Part shown: piece after piece, positions 34,317 through 42,098 of the stretch
Layout: every line of letters starts with the position of its first letter
How positions within the stretch are numbered: position 1 is the stretch's first letter
NCBI RefSeq assembly: GCF_003044185.1
Contig: NZ_PYYB01000001.1
Location: 1,364,001-1,428,000 of the forward strand
Source of the DNA: Paraconexibacter algicola
GTDB taxonomy: Bacteria; Actinomycetota; Thermoleophilia; Solirubrobacterales; Solirubrobacteraceae
Direction of reading: 5' to 3'
DNA length: 64,000 bases
Made by a program: the position numbers and the translations under genes
The notes under the pieces: model-generated
What the model was told of the DNA's origin: nothing
What the model saw: the letters and a program-made list of their open reading frames with translations, nothing else
Database searches by the model: none

Positions 34317-34748
34317 GTGCAACTCGTCCCAGGCGATCCGCTCGCCCATCGCGCCCTGGAAAGCCTCCTGCGCGCGGAGGCCAGCGTTCGGCGACGTCTG
34401 AGCGCGGACCTCGACCGCGAGGGCCTCTCGACCTCCGGGTTCTCGGTCCTCGTCGTCCTCACCACCGCGGGCGGGGAGCTGGAGCTGCGCGACCTGCGCG
34501 CGCGGCTGCGCACCTCGAAGGCCAACGCCACGGAGGTCGTCTCGACGCTCGAGTCGCGCGGCTACGTGGTGCGTCGGCGGCTGCCGTCGGACCGGCGCGC
34601 CGCCGCGGTCACGCTGACCGAGCGCGGGCAGGAGCTGGTGGACCGCCTGTTCCCCGAGCACACCGAGCGCGTGTCGAACGCGTTCAGCTGCCTCGACGAG
34701 GCCGAGAAGCGGTCGCTCGAGGCGATCTGCCGCAAGCTCGCGGCCTGA
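34317..34748 (+). CDS. MarR-family transcriptional regulator
   Basis: 143 residues: helical dimerisation segment, winged helix-turn-helix with LRDLRARLRTSKANATEVVSTL recognition region and the wing R-R-L-P-S-D-R-R-A-A-A-V-T-L-T, which is diagnostic of MarR. GTG 34317 is preferred to GTG 34275 because the upstream extension would contain the palindrome at 34295-34313. The ligand is unknown. No obvious divergent efflux target lies next to it; the nearest exporter is the MFS gene at 30497. Confidence 0.88.
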   Translation: MQLVPGDPLAHRALESLLRAEASVRRRLSADLDREGLSTSGFSVLVVLTTAGGELELRDLRARLRTSKANATEVVSTLESRGYVVRRRLPSDRRAAAVTLTERGQELVDRLFPEHTERVSNAFSCLDEAEKRSLEAICRKLAA

Positions 34749-34793
34749 GCGCGGCCGCGGCCCGGGCGGCCGCCCCCCGCGGCGTCCGGCTGA

Positions 34794-34805
34794 GACAATC
34801 ACCGG
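34794..34805 (+). promoter_or_regulatory. ileS promoter core (leaderless)
   Basis: TGAGACAAT ends six bases before the ileS ATG. The same nine bases stand six bases before the mrp ATG at 59088. No T-box or other long leader fits in the 57-base gap. Confidence 0.45.
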
Positions 34806-37800
34806 ATGGCGCAGCGTCCGGTCGATCCCGCCCAGTCCTTCCCCGAGCTCGAGCAGCGGATCCTCGAGCGCTGGCGCGACCGCGACGTCTTCCAGGAGTC
34901 GATGCGCCGTCGCGAGGGCGCCGAGCCGTGGGTGTTCTTCGAGGGTCCGCCGACCGCCAACGGCAAGCCGGGCGTGCACCACGTCCTCAGCCGCGTCTTC
35001 AAGGACATCTTCCCGCGCTTCAAGACGATGCGCGGCCACCACGTGCAGCGGCGCGGCGGCTGGGACTGCCACGGCCTGCCGGTGGAGATCCAGGTCGAGA
35101 AGGAGCTCGGCCTCACGAGCAAGTCGGACATCGAGGCGTACGGGATCGCCGAGTTCAACGCGAAGTGCCGCGAGTCCGTCTTCACGTTCCTGGAGGACTG
35201 GAACGCGCTGACCGAGCGGATCGGCTTCTGGGTCGACCTCGAGCACGCGTACCGCACGCTCGACGCCACCTACGTCGAGTCGGTGTGGTGGTCGCTGAAG
35301 GAGATCGCCGGGAAGGACCTCCTCTACGAGGGGCACCGGGTCGTCCCGTACTGCCCGCGCTGCGGCACCGCCCTGTCGAGCCACGAGGTCGCGCAGGGCT
35401 ACAAGGACGTCGTCGACCCGTCGGTGTACGTCCGCTTCGTCGCCGCCGCCTCGCACGGCCCCGTCACCCAGGGCGACGTGCTGCTCGGCTGGACCACGAC
35501 CCCGTGGACGCTGCCGAGCAACGCGGCGCTCGCCGTCGACCCCGACCTCGAGTACGTGCGCGCCCAGCGCCACGGCGACACCGACGTCTACGTGCTCGCC
35601 GCCGCCCTGCGCGAGAAGGTGCTCGGCGAGGCCAGCACGGTCGTCGAGACCTTCACCGGCCGTCAGCTCGAGGGCCTGCGCTACGAGCCGCCGTTCGACT
35701 TCATCCCGTCCGCGGAGTGGGGCGAGAAGGCGCACTCCGTCCTGCTCGGGGACTTCGTCACCGCCGAGGACGGCACCGGCATCGTCCACACCGCGATCGC
35801 GTTCGGCGAGGACGACTACCGCCTCGGCACCGCCGCCGGACTGACCGTCGTGAACCCGGTGCGGCTCGACGGCACCTACGACGAGCGGATCACCGGCTAC
35901 GAGGGCCGCTTCGTCAAGGACGCCGACCGCGACCTCGTCGCCGACCTCGAGGCCCGCGGCCGGCTGCTGCGCGCCGAGGACTACGAGCACTCCTACCCGC
36001 ACTGCTGGCGCTGCTCGACCCCGCTGCTCTACTACGCCAAGCCGTCCTGGTACATCCGGACCTCGCAGATCCGCGACCAGCTCCTCGCCGCCAACGAGAC
36101 GATCAGCTGGTACCCGCCCCACATCAAGGAGGGGCGCTTCGGCCGTTGGCTGGAGAACAACGTCGACTGGGCGCTCTCGCGCGAGCGCTACTGGGGAACG
36201 CCGCTGCCGGTCTGGCGCAGCGACGACGACCCGGACACCTGGATGGTCGTCGGCTCGTTCGCCGAGCTGCAGGAGCTCTCCGGCGTCACGCTCGAGGACC
36301 CGCACCGGCCGTTCGTCGACGACGTCACCTTCCCGCACCCCGAGACCGGCGCGACGATGCGCCGCGTCCCCGAGGTCATCGACGTGTGGTTCGACTCCGG
36401 GGCGATGCCGTTCGCCCAGCTGCACGCGCCGTTCGAGCACCGCGAGGAGTTCGAGGCGCACTTCCCCGGCCAGTACATCTGCGAGGCGCTCGACCAGACG
36501 CGCGGCTGGTTCTACTCGATGCTCGCCGTGTCGACGCTGCTGTACGGGCGCAGCTCCTACGAGAACGTCGTCTGCCTCGGGCTCGTGCTCGACGAGCACG
36601 GCGAGAAGATGTCCAAGAGCAAGGGCAACATCGTCCCGCCGTGGGAGGTCCTCGACGAGTTCGGCGCGGACGCCCTGCGCTGGTACTTCTTCACCGCCAA
36701 GCAGCCGTGGGACGGCTACCGCTTCGACCGCTCGGTGATCGGCGAGGGCGTGCGCGTGTTCCTGCGCCAGCTGTGGAACACCTACGGCTTCCTCACGATC
36801 TACGAGCCCACGGCGGGCGCGGTCGCGCGGCCGGCCGGCGAGCGCGCCGAGCTCGACCGCTGGATCCTGTCGCGCCTCGCGGCGACCGTCGCGGAGGTCA
36901 CCGAGCGCCTCGACGACTACGACGCGACGTTCGGCGGCCGGGCGATCCAGGCGTTCGTCGACGACCTCTCGAACTGGTACGTGCGCCGCTCCCGCCGCCG
37001 CTTCTGGGACGGGGACGCGGACGCGTTCGCCACCCTGCGCGAGTGCCTGCTGACGACCGCGAAGCTGCTCGCGCCGTTCACGCCGTTCGTCGCCGACGAG
37101 ATCTACGACAACCTCGACGGGGAGCTCGGCTCGGTGCACCTGTGCGACTGGCCGGCGGTCGAGTCCGGCGAGCGTCCGCGCGACGTCGCGCTGGAGGAGG
37201 CGATGGCGACCGCGCGCGAGACCGTGCGGATGGGCCTGGCTGCGCGCGGGCAGGCGAAGGTGAAGGTCCGCCAGCCGCTGCGCGAGGCCGTCGTTGTCGC
37301 GGCGGGCCGCGAGCGCGAGGCGATCGAGGCGCACGCCGACGTCGTCCGCGAGGAGCTGAACGTCAAGGCGATTCGCTTCGTCGAGCAGGCCGACGAGCTC
37401 GGCTCCTACGAGCTGAAGGCGAACTACCGCGCGCTCGGCCCGCGCTTCGGCAAGGAGATGCCGCAGGCGGCGGCCGCGATCGCCGCGCTGGATCCGGCGC
37501 ACGTCGCCGCGACCCTGCGCGAGGGCGGCACCGTCGGCGTGCACGTCGGCGGTCACGAGCACCAGCTCGGCGCCGACGACCTGACGCTCGCGATGCAGCC
37601 GCTGGAGGGCTACCAGCTGGAGCGCGAGGGCTCCCACGCCGTCGCCCTGGACCTCACCGTCGACGAGGAGCTGCGCCGCGAGGGGCAGGCCCGCGAGATC
37701 GTCCGGGCGGTCCAGAACGCGCGCAAGGACGCGGGCCTCGAGGTCGAGGACCGCATCCGCCTCGCGCTCGGCGGCGACGACGGGCTGCTCGGCGTCGCCC

Positions 37801-37943
37801 GCGAGTTCGAGGCGGTCATCGCCGGCGAGGTGCTCGCGACGGCCTACGCGACCGACGCCACCGACGGCGTCGCGGACGCCGCCTACCGGACCGACACGAC
37901 GATCGACGGCGCGACGCTGGCGATCGGCGTCACGAAGGCCTGA
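34806..37943 (+). CDS. ileS: Isoleucyl-tRNA synthetase
   Basis: 1045 residues. Class I synthetase charging tRNA-Ile. The HIGH-equivalent lies in PPTANGKPGVHHVL (48-61) and KMSKS is at 601-605. The editing domain and the C-terminal anticodon-binding region are present. Length and the HHVL form of the first motif point to the long, eukaryote-like type 2 enzyme, which is typically less sensitive to mupirocin; that property is inferred from the type. Very long open frames on the opposite strand here are artefacts of G+C-rich codon use. Confidence 0.96.
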   Translation: MAQRPVDPAQSFPELEQRILERWRDRDVFQESMRRREGAEPWVFFEGPPTANGKPGVHHVLSRVFKDIFPRFKTMRGHHVQRRGGWDCHGLPVEIQVEKELGLTSKSDIEAYGIAEFNAKCRESVFTFLEDWNALTERIGFWVDLEHAYRTLDATYVESVWWSLKEIAGKDLLYEGHRVVPYCPRCGTALSSHEVAQGYKDVVDPSVYVRFVAAASHGPVTQGDVLLGWTTTPWTLPSNAALAVDPDLEYVRAQRHGDTDVYVLAAALREKVLGEASTVVETFTGRQLEGLRYEPPFDFIPSAEWGEKAHSVLLGDFVTAEDGTGIVHTAIAFGEDDYRLGTAAGLTVVNPVRLDGTYDERITGYEGRFVKDADRDLVADLEARGRLLRAEDYEHSYPHCWRCSTPLLYYAKPSWYIRTSQIRDQLLAANETISWYPPHIKEGRFGRWLENNVDWALSRERYWGTPLPVWRSDDDPDTWMVVGSFAELQELSGVTLEDPHRPFVDDVTFPHPETGATMRRVPEVIDVWFDSGAMPFAQLHAPFEHREEFEAHFPGQYICEALDQTRGWFYSMLAVSTLLYGRSSYENVVCLGLVLDEHGEKMSKSKGNIVPPWEVLDEFGADALRWYFFTAKQPWDGYRFDRSVIGEGVRVFLRQLWNTYGFLTIYEPTAGAVARPAGERAELDRWILSRLAATVAEVTERLDDYDATFGGRAIQAFVDDLSNWYVRRSRRRFWDGDADAFATLRECLLTTAKLLAPFTPFVADEIYDNLDGELGSVHLCDWPAVESGERPRDVALEEAMATARETVRMGLAARGQAKVKVRQPLREAVVVAAGREREAIEAHADVVREELNVKAIRFVEQADELGSYELKANYRALGPRFGKEMPQAAAAIAALDPAHVAATLREGGTVGVHVGGHEHQLGADDLTLAMQPLEGYQLEREGSHAVALDLTVDEELRREGQAREIVRAVQNARKDAGLEVEDRIRLALGGDDGLLGVAREFEAVIAGEVLATAYATDATDGVADAAYRTDTTIDGATLAIGVTKA

Positions 37944-37955
37944 GCCGCACCCCGG

Positions 37956-37979
37956 GGGCGAGCGGACACCCGCTCGCCC
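37956..37979 (+). terminator. 10-bp stem-loop after ileS
   Basis: GGGCGAGCGG (37956-37965) pairs with CCGCTCGCCC (37970-37979) around ACAC, 13 bases after the ileS stop. No T-run. Confidence 0.6.
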
Positions 37980-37981
37980 TA

Positions 37982-38001
37982 GTGGTCGAGAATCCGACCA
38001 C
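37982..38001. promoter_or_regulatory. Inverted repeat directly before the alkyltransferase-like gene's ribosome-binding site
   Basis: GTGGTCG-AGAATC-CGACCAC, a perfect 7-bp repeat, ends one base before GAGGAGG (38002-38008). It could be an operator or an RNA hairpin masking the ribosome-binding site. Confidence 0.4.
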
Positions 38002-38018
38002 GAGGAGGTGCGGCCGCC

Positions 38019-38348
38019 ATGGCCGAGCAGCAGCAGGAAGACCACGACTGGGACCCGACCCGGCTCCCGGCGATCGTCGCGGCGATCCCGCGCGGCGGCT
38101 GGATGAGCTACGGCGACGTCGCGCGCGCGGCGGGCGGCACGCTCGAGCACGCCCGCGGCCTGAACCGGCGCTTCGTGCGCGACGCCGTCCCCGGCGCCCA
38201 CCGGGTGCTGCAGGCGGACGGGAGGATCGGCCCGACCGCCCTGGACGACCCCGACCGGGTGGCGCGGCGGCTGCGCCGGGAGGGCGTGCGCTTCACCGAC
38301 GGACGCGCGGACCCGGACGCCCGCGTGCGCGCGCTCCCGGACCGCTGA
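38019..38348 (+). CDS. Alkyltransferase-like (ATL) protein of the MGMT family
   Basis: 109 residues matching the DNA-binding domain of O6-alkylguanine-DNA alkyltransferases: IPRGGWMSYGDVARAAGG (helix-turn-helix) and, where the enzyme has P-C-H-R-V, the sequence PGAHRVLQADGRIG. The acceptor cysteine is absent. ATL proteins flip and bind alkylated guanines without repairing them and hand the lesion to nucleotide excision repair. A strong ribosome-binding site (GAGGAGG) lies ten bases from the ATG. Confidence 0.85.
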   Translation: MAEQQQEDHDWDPTRLPAIVAAIPRGGWMSYGDVARAAGGTLEHARGLNRRFVRDAVPGAHRVLQADGRIGPTALDDPDRVARRLRREGVRFTDGRADPDARVRALPDR

Positions 38349-38353
38349 ACGAC

Positions 38354-38383
38354 CGAGGGCCCCGTCGCGTGACGGGGCCCTCG
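38354..38383. terminator. Perfect 13-bp stem-loop between convergent genes
   Basis: CGAGGGCCCCGTC (38354-38366) and GACGGGGCCCTCG (38371-38383) around GCGT. It sits between the stop codons of the alkyltransferase-like gene and thioredoxin and can serve both strands. Confidence 0.75.
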
Positions 38384-38409
38384 AAGGGTCCTGCGGGCGG
38401 GCCGGTGCG

Positions 38410-38733
38410 CTACGCGAGCGCGGGCTCGAGCTCCGCCTCGATGCGCTTCTTCGGCTGGGCGCCGACGATCTTCTTCACCGGCTGGCCGGCCTTGAAGAGG
38501 ATCATCGTCGGGATCGACATGACGCCGAACTGCGCGGCCGTCTGCTGGTTGTCGTCGATGTTGAGCTTCACGACGCGGACGTCGTCGCGCTCGGCGTCGA
38601 TCTCCTCGAGGACCGGGGCGACCGCGCGGCACGGGCCGCACCAGGGCGCCCAGAAGTCGACGAGGGTCGGGAGGTCCGCCTCGATGACCTCGGCCTGGAA
38701 ATTGTTGTCGGTGACCTCGGGGAGGTGTGCCAC
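38410..38733 (-). CDS. trxA: Thioredoxin
   Basis: 107 residues with the redox-active W31-C-G-P-C35 and the cis-Pro segment M-S-I-P-T. General disulfide reductase of the cytosol. GTG 38733 is preceded by AAGGAG six bases upstream. A near-consensus TATACT hexamer lies further upstream, so unlike many genes here it has a conventional ~45-base leader. Confidence 0.96.
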   Translation of the reverse strand: MAHLPEVTDNNFQAEVIEADLPTLVDFWAPWCGPCRAVAPVLEEIDAERDDVRVVKLNIDDNQQTAAQFGVMSIPTMILFKAGQPVKKIVGAQPKKRIEAELEPALA

Positions 38734-38782
38734 GGTCAGCTCCTTCGCGGAATCGTCGGGCCCCGGACGGGGCACTTCAGAA

Positions 38783-38788
38783 AGTATA
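38783..38788 (-). promoter_or_regulatory. trxA -10 element TATACT
   Basis: Reading leftward, TATACT is the best -10 match to consensus in the window and lies 49 bases before the trxA start. No convincing -35 was found at 17 bp. Confidence 0.5.
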
Positions 38789-38855
38789 GCGCCTCGCGCA
38801 CGCGGGGTCCCGCGAGCATGACAGAGCCGGCCCCGCGCCTCTGCGGGACGGTCGT

Positions 38856-39557
38856 TCAGCCGCGCAGGAAGAGGATCACGTGCGGGCTCACGTACACCTC
38901 CACGAACGCCGAAGCCACCAGCACCGGGACCGCGAGGCCGACCGTCACCACCGTCGCCGCCAGCAGCTCGTGCCAGTCCTTGGCGCGGCTCGCGATCATC
39001 CACGCCGCCAGCGGCAGGAACAGCGCCACGAGCTCGGGCAGCGCGTGCGGCAGCAGGCCGAGCAGCAGCAGCGCCGGGCTGATCCCGCCCTGCGCGGCCA
39101 GGGTGCTCGCGCCCGAGCCGAGCACCAGCGCCTGCGTGATCAGCGAGAACGCCGTCGCGGCGGCCACGAACAGGATCGCCAGCGGGCCGGCCTTGTCGTG
39201 GACCCAGCGGACCGCGCCCGTGTAGCGCTGCGCCTCCATCGGCATCGAGCTGCCCGCGATGAACCCGGCCACGCACGCGAAGCCGTGCAGGGCCAGCACC
39301 AGCGCGTTGCGCTGCAGCACGTGGACGACGTCGTCCATCCCCGCCGGCACGTTCAGCCCCGGGAACGCCAGCGGCGTCGCGTCCGGCGTCGACACCAGCG
39401 CGATCGCCAGCACCGCGGCCAGCAGCGCCACCGTCACCAGGACCGAGCCGAGCAGCCAGCCGCGCAGCACCGGCCACGGCGCCGCGTTCCAGCGCGCGAG
39501 CGTCCCGCGGGTGTCGCGGATCCCCTGGACCAGCACGAAGTCGTCGGCGCGCGCCAT
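38856..39557 (-). CDS. SpoIIM-like (DUF95) integral membrane protein
   Basis: 233 residues with five or six membrane helices. The family motif L-L-P-H-A-L-P-E-L near residue 175 is clear. SpoIIM scaffolds SpoIID and SpoIIP at the engulfing membrane in Bacillus. Actinobacterial homologues occur without sporulation and their role is unknown. A SpoIID-type gene at 17845 makes a wall-remodelling partnership possible. It follows the mannosyltransferase gene by 42 bases. Confidence 0.78.
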   Translation of the reverse strand: MARADDFVLVQGIRDTRGTLARWNAAPWPVLRGWLLGSVLVTVALLAAVLAIALVSTPDATPLAFPGLNVPAGMDDVVHVLQRNALVLALHGFACVAGFIAGSSMPMEAQRYTGAVRWVHDKAGPLAILFVAAATAFSLITQALVLGSGASTLAAQGGISPALLLLGLLPHALPELVALFLPLAAWMIASRAKDWHELLAATVVTVGLAVPVLVASAFVEVYVSPHVILFLRG

Positions 39558-39599
39558 CTGGGGTCCGCATCGGCGCCCGGCCGCGCGGGCTTGAGCGGG

Positions 39600-40340
39600 T
39601 CAGCGGCCGCGTCGGCGCAGTTGCGGCACGAGCCACATCGCCTCGACGGCGATCGTCGGCGACATCTTCGACTGGCCGAGCTCCCGGTCGCGGAACACGA
39701 TCGGCACCTCCGTGACCGTGAAGCCCTGCTGCACCGCCCGGTAGGTCAGCTCGACCTGGAACGCGTACCCGTGCGAGCGCACGGTCGGCAGGTCGATCGC
39801 CTCCAGCACCTCGCGGCGGAAGCACTTGAAGCCGCCGGTCAGGTCGCGCACCGCGAGGCCGAGCACCCGCCGCGCGTACCACGACCCGCCGCGGCTCACG
39901 ACCTTCCGCACCAGGCCCCAGTCGGTGACGCTGCCGCCCGGCACGTAGCGGGAGCCGAGCGCCACGTCGGCCCCGCCGTCGCGGACGGCGGCGAGCAGCC
40001 GCGCGAGGTCCGCGGGGGCGTGGCTGAAGTCCGCGTCCATCTCGAAGACGTACGCGGCCCCGCGCTCCAGCGCGTGCGCGAACCCCGCCAGGTAGGCGGG
40101 CCCCAGGCCGTCGCGCTCCGTGCGGTGCAGCACCTCGACCTCCGCGTGCGCGGCCGCGAGCCGGTCGGCGATCGCGCCCGTCCCGTCGGGGGAGGAGTCG
40201 TCCACCACGAGGATCCGGAAGCCGTCCGGGGCGCACGCCGACAGCACCGCGTGGGCGGCGAGGACGATCCGCTCGACGTTCTCGGCCTCGTTGAACGTCG
40301 GCAGGACCAGCCAGGGCAGTGCGGGGATCGGCACGGGCAA
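39600..40340 (-). CDS. Polyprenol-phosphate mannosyltransferase (Ppm1/Dpm1-like)
   Basis: 246 residues, GT-A fold family 2. Visible: LPTFNEAENV at the N-terminus, VVDDSSPDGT nucleotide-sugar site, M-D-A-D-F-S-H (DxD) and the GSRYVPGG, DLTGGFK and RDRELGQSKM segments characteristic of dolichol/polyprenol-phosphate mannose synthases. It makes the lipid-linked mannose donor for lipoglycans and protein O-mannosylation. The start is TTG 40340 (nine bases after a TAGCCT hexamer) or GTG 40334. Confidence 0.9.
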   Translation of the reverse strand: MPVPIPALPWLVLPTFNEAENVERIVLAAHAVLSACAPDGFRILVVDDSSPDGTGAIADRLAAAHAEVEVLHRTERDGLGPAYLAGFAHALERGAAYVFEMDADFSHAPADLARLLAAVRDGGADVALGSRYVPGGSVTDWGLVRKVVSRGGSWYARRVLGLAVRDLTGGFKCFRREVLEAIDLPTVRSHGYAFQVELTYRAVQQGFTVTEVPIVFRDRELGQSKMSPTIAVEAMWLVPQLRRRGR

Positions 40341-40364
40341 CGGCGGCGTAGGCTAGACGGTCAG
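40341..40364. promoter_or_regulatory. Back-to-back minimal promoters, Ppm / PolX
   Basis: The 7-bp sequence TAGGCTA (40349-40355) reads TAGGCT on the plus strand, ten bases before the polX ATG, and TAGCCT on the minus strand, nine bases before the mannosyltransferase start. One element can therefore serve as -10 in both directions. Confidence 0.55.
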
Positions 40365-42095
40365 ATGCCCGACCCGACGAACGCCGAGATCGCCGCCCTG
40401 CTCGACGAGCTCGGGGACCTCTACGAGCTCGACGGCGCGATCATCCACCGCGTCACCGCGTACCGCAACGCCGCCAAGGCGGTCCGCGACGCGACCACGT
40501 CGATCGCCGCGCGCGTCCGGGCGGGCACGGTCACCGAGATCCCCGGGATCGGCAAGACGCTCGAGGAGAAGCTCGTCGCGCTCGTCGAGACCGGCGAGAT
40601 CCCCGCGACGGTGAAGCTCCGCGCGAAGTTCCCCGCCGGTCTCGTGCAGATGACGCGACTGCCCGGCCTCGGCCCGAAGCGGGCCCGCAAGCTCTTCGAC
40701 GAGCTAGGGATCGACTCCCTCGACGCCCTGCGCACGGCGGCCGAGAGCCAGTCGCTGCGCGCGGTGAAGGGCTTCGGGCCGAAGTTCGAGGCGACCGTGC
40801 TCGCCGCGCTCGACGCGGGCGCCGGGGAGGCGCCCCGCGGGCGCGTGCCGCTCCACGACGCGCTCGCGATCGCCGAGCCCGTGCTCGCCGCGCTGCGCGA
40901 GCACCCCGCGTCCGAGCGCGTCGAGCTGGCCGGGTCCGCCCGCCGCTGGGTCGACAGCGTCAAGGACCTCGACATCATCGCCACGGCGTCCGACCCGGCC
41001 GCCTTGGCGCAGGCGTTCGCCGAGCTCGACCTGCTCGAGTCCGCCGGCGGGATCGGTGACGCCGGCGCCCGCGGGCGCACGCACAGCGGCCTGTCGATCG
41101 ACCTGAAGATCGTCGCGCCCGCCCAGTTCGGCAACCTCCTGCAGCACTTCACCGGCAGCAAGCAGCACAACGTCGCGCTCCGCGAGGCGGCCGTGAAGCG
41201 CGGCCTGCACGTCAGCGAGTACGGCGTCACCGACGACGCGACCGGCGAGACGCACCACTGCGAGACCGAGGCGGAGGTCTACGCGCTCCTCGGCCTCCCG
41301 TACATCGAGCCGGAGCTGCGCGAGAACCGCGGCGAGCTCGCCCGGGACTTCGTGGCGCCGACCCTCGTGACCGTCGAGGACCTCCGCGGCGACCTGCACT
41401 CCCACACCACCGCCAGCGACGGGCACGGCACGATCCGCGAGATGGCGCAGGCCGCCCTCGCGCTCGGCCACGAGTACCTCGCGGTCACCGACCACTCCGC
41501 CTCCCACGGCTTCGGCAACGACGTCTCCCCGAAGGAGCTCGTCGCGCACATGGCGGCCGTGCGGCGCGTCAGCGACGAGCTCGACGGCATCACGCTGCTC
41601 GCCGGCAGCGAGGTGAACATCCTCACCGACGGCACGCTCGACTACGAGGACGACCTGCTCGCGCAGCTCGACTGGGTCGTCGCGTCCGTGCACACGTCGT
41701 TCGCGATGACCGCGCAGGAGATGACCGACCGGATCGTGCGCGCGATCGAGCACCCGCTCGTCGACGCGATCGGGCACCCGACCGGACGGCTGATCGAGCA
41801 GCGCGCCGCCTACGCCCTCGACATGGACGCGATCATCGAGGCCGCCGCGCGGACCGGCACGTTCCTGGAGATCAACGGCTCGCCGCGCCGCCGCGACCTG
41901 CACGACGTGCACGCTCGGGCCGCCGTCGACGCGGGCGTCAAGCTCATCATCAGCAGCGACGCGCACCGCACCACGACGCTCGACAACAAGCGCTGGGGCG
42001 TCGCGACCGCGCGTCGCGCCGGGCTCGGACCGGACGCGATCGCCAACACGCTGCCGCTCGACGAGCTGCTCGCGCTGCGCGCCGGTCGCCGCTGA
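40365..42095 (+). CDS. polX: Family X DNA polymerase / 3'-5' exonuclease with PHP domain
   Basis: 576 residues, normal for bacterial PolX. N-terminal helix-hairpin-helix domain (IPGIGKTLEEKL), PolX palm with A-G-S-A-R-R and the D-L-D-I-I metal site, then a PHP domain beginning near residue 344 (DLHSHTTASDGHGT), which supplies Mn-dependent 3'-5' exonuclease and AP-endonuclease activity. Role in base-excision and gap repair. Confidence 0.95.
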   Translation: MPDPTNAEIAALLDELGDLYELDGAIIHRVTAYRNAAKAVRDATTSIAARVRAGTVTEIPGIGKTLEEKLVALVETGEIPATVKLRAKFPAGLVQMTRLPGLGPKRARKLFDELGIDSLDALRTAAESQSLRAVKGFGPKFEATVLAALDAGAGEAPRGRVPLHDALAIAEPVLAALREHPASERVELAGSARRWVDSVKDLDIIATASDPAALAQAFAELDLLESAGGIGDAGARGRTHSGLSIDLKIVAPAQFGNLLQHFTGSKQHNVALREAAVKRGLHVSEYGVTDDATGETHHCETEAEVYALLGLPYIEPELRENRGELARDFVAPTLVTVEDLRGDLHSHTTASDGHGTIREMAQAALALGHEYLAVTDHSASHGFGNDVSPKELVAHMAAVRRVSDELDGITLLAGSEVNILTDGTLDYEDDLLAQLDWVVASVHTSFAMTAQEMTDRIVRAIEHPLVDAIGHPTGRLIEQRAAYALDMDAIIEAAARTGTFLEINGSPRRRDLHDVHARAAVDAGVKLIISSDAHRTTTLDNKRWGVATARRAGLGPDAIANTLPLDELLALRAGRR

Positions 42096-42098
42096 CGC

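Noticed and set aside
34749-34805. T-box riboswitch upstream of ileS
   Set aside because: The gap is 57 bases and contains a promoter-like hexamer next to the ATG; there is no room for a T-box leader.
32409-38201. Very long open frame antisense to ileS and the MarR gene
   Set aside because: It lies opposite clearly homologous genes, has Arg/Ala/Gly/Val-rich composition with no motif, and is expected from the lack of stops in G+C-rich antisense frames.
33758-38821. 1687-codon plus-strand frame overlapping the CarH-like gene, ileS and the thioredoxin region
   Set aside because: It is a shifted-frame shadow of several genuine genes, with Arg/Pro-rich content and no domain signature.
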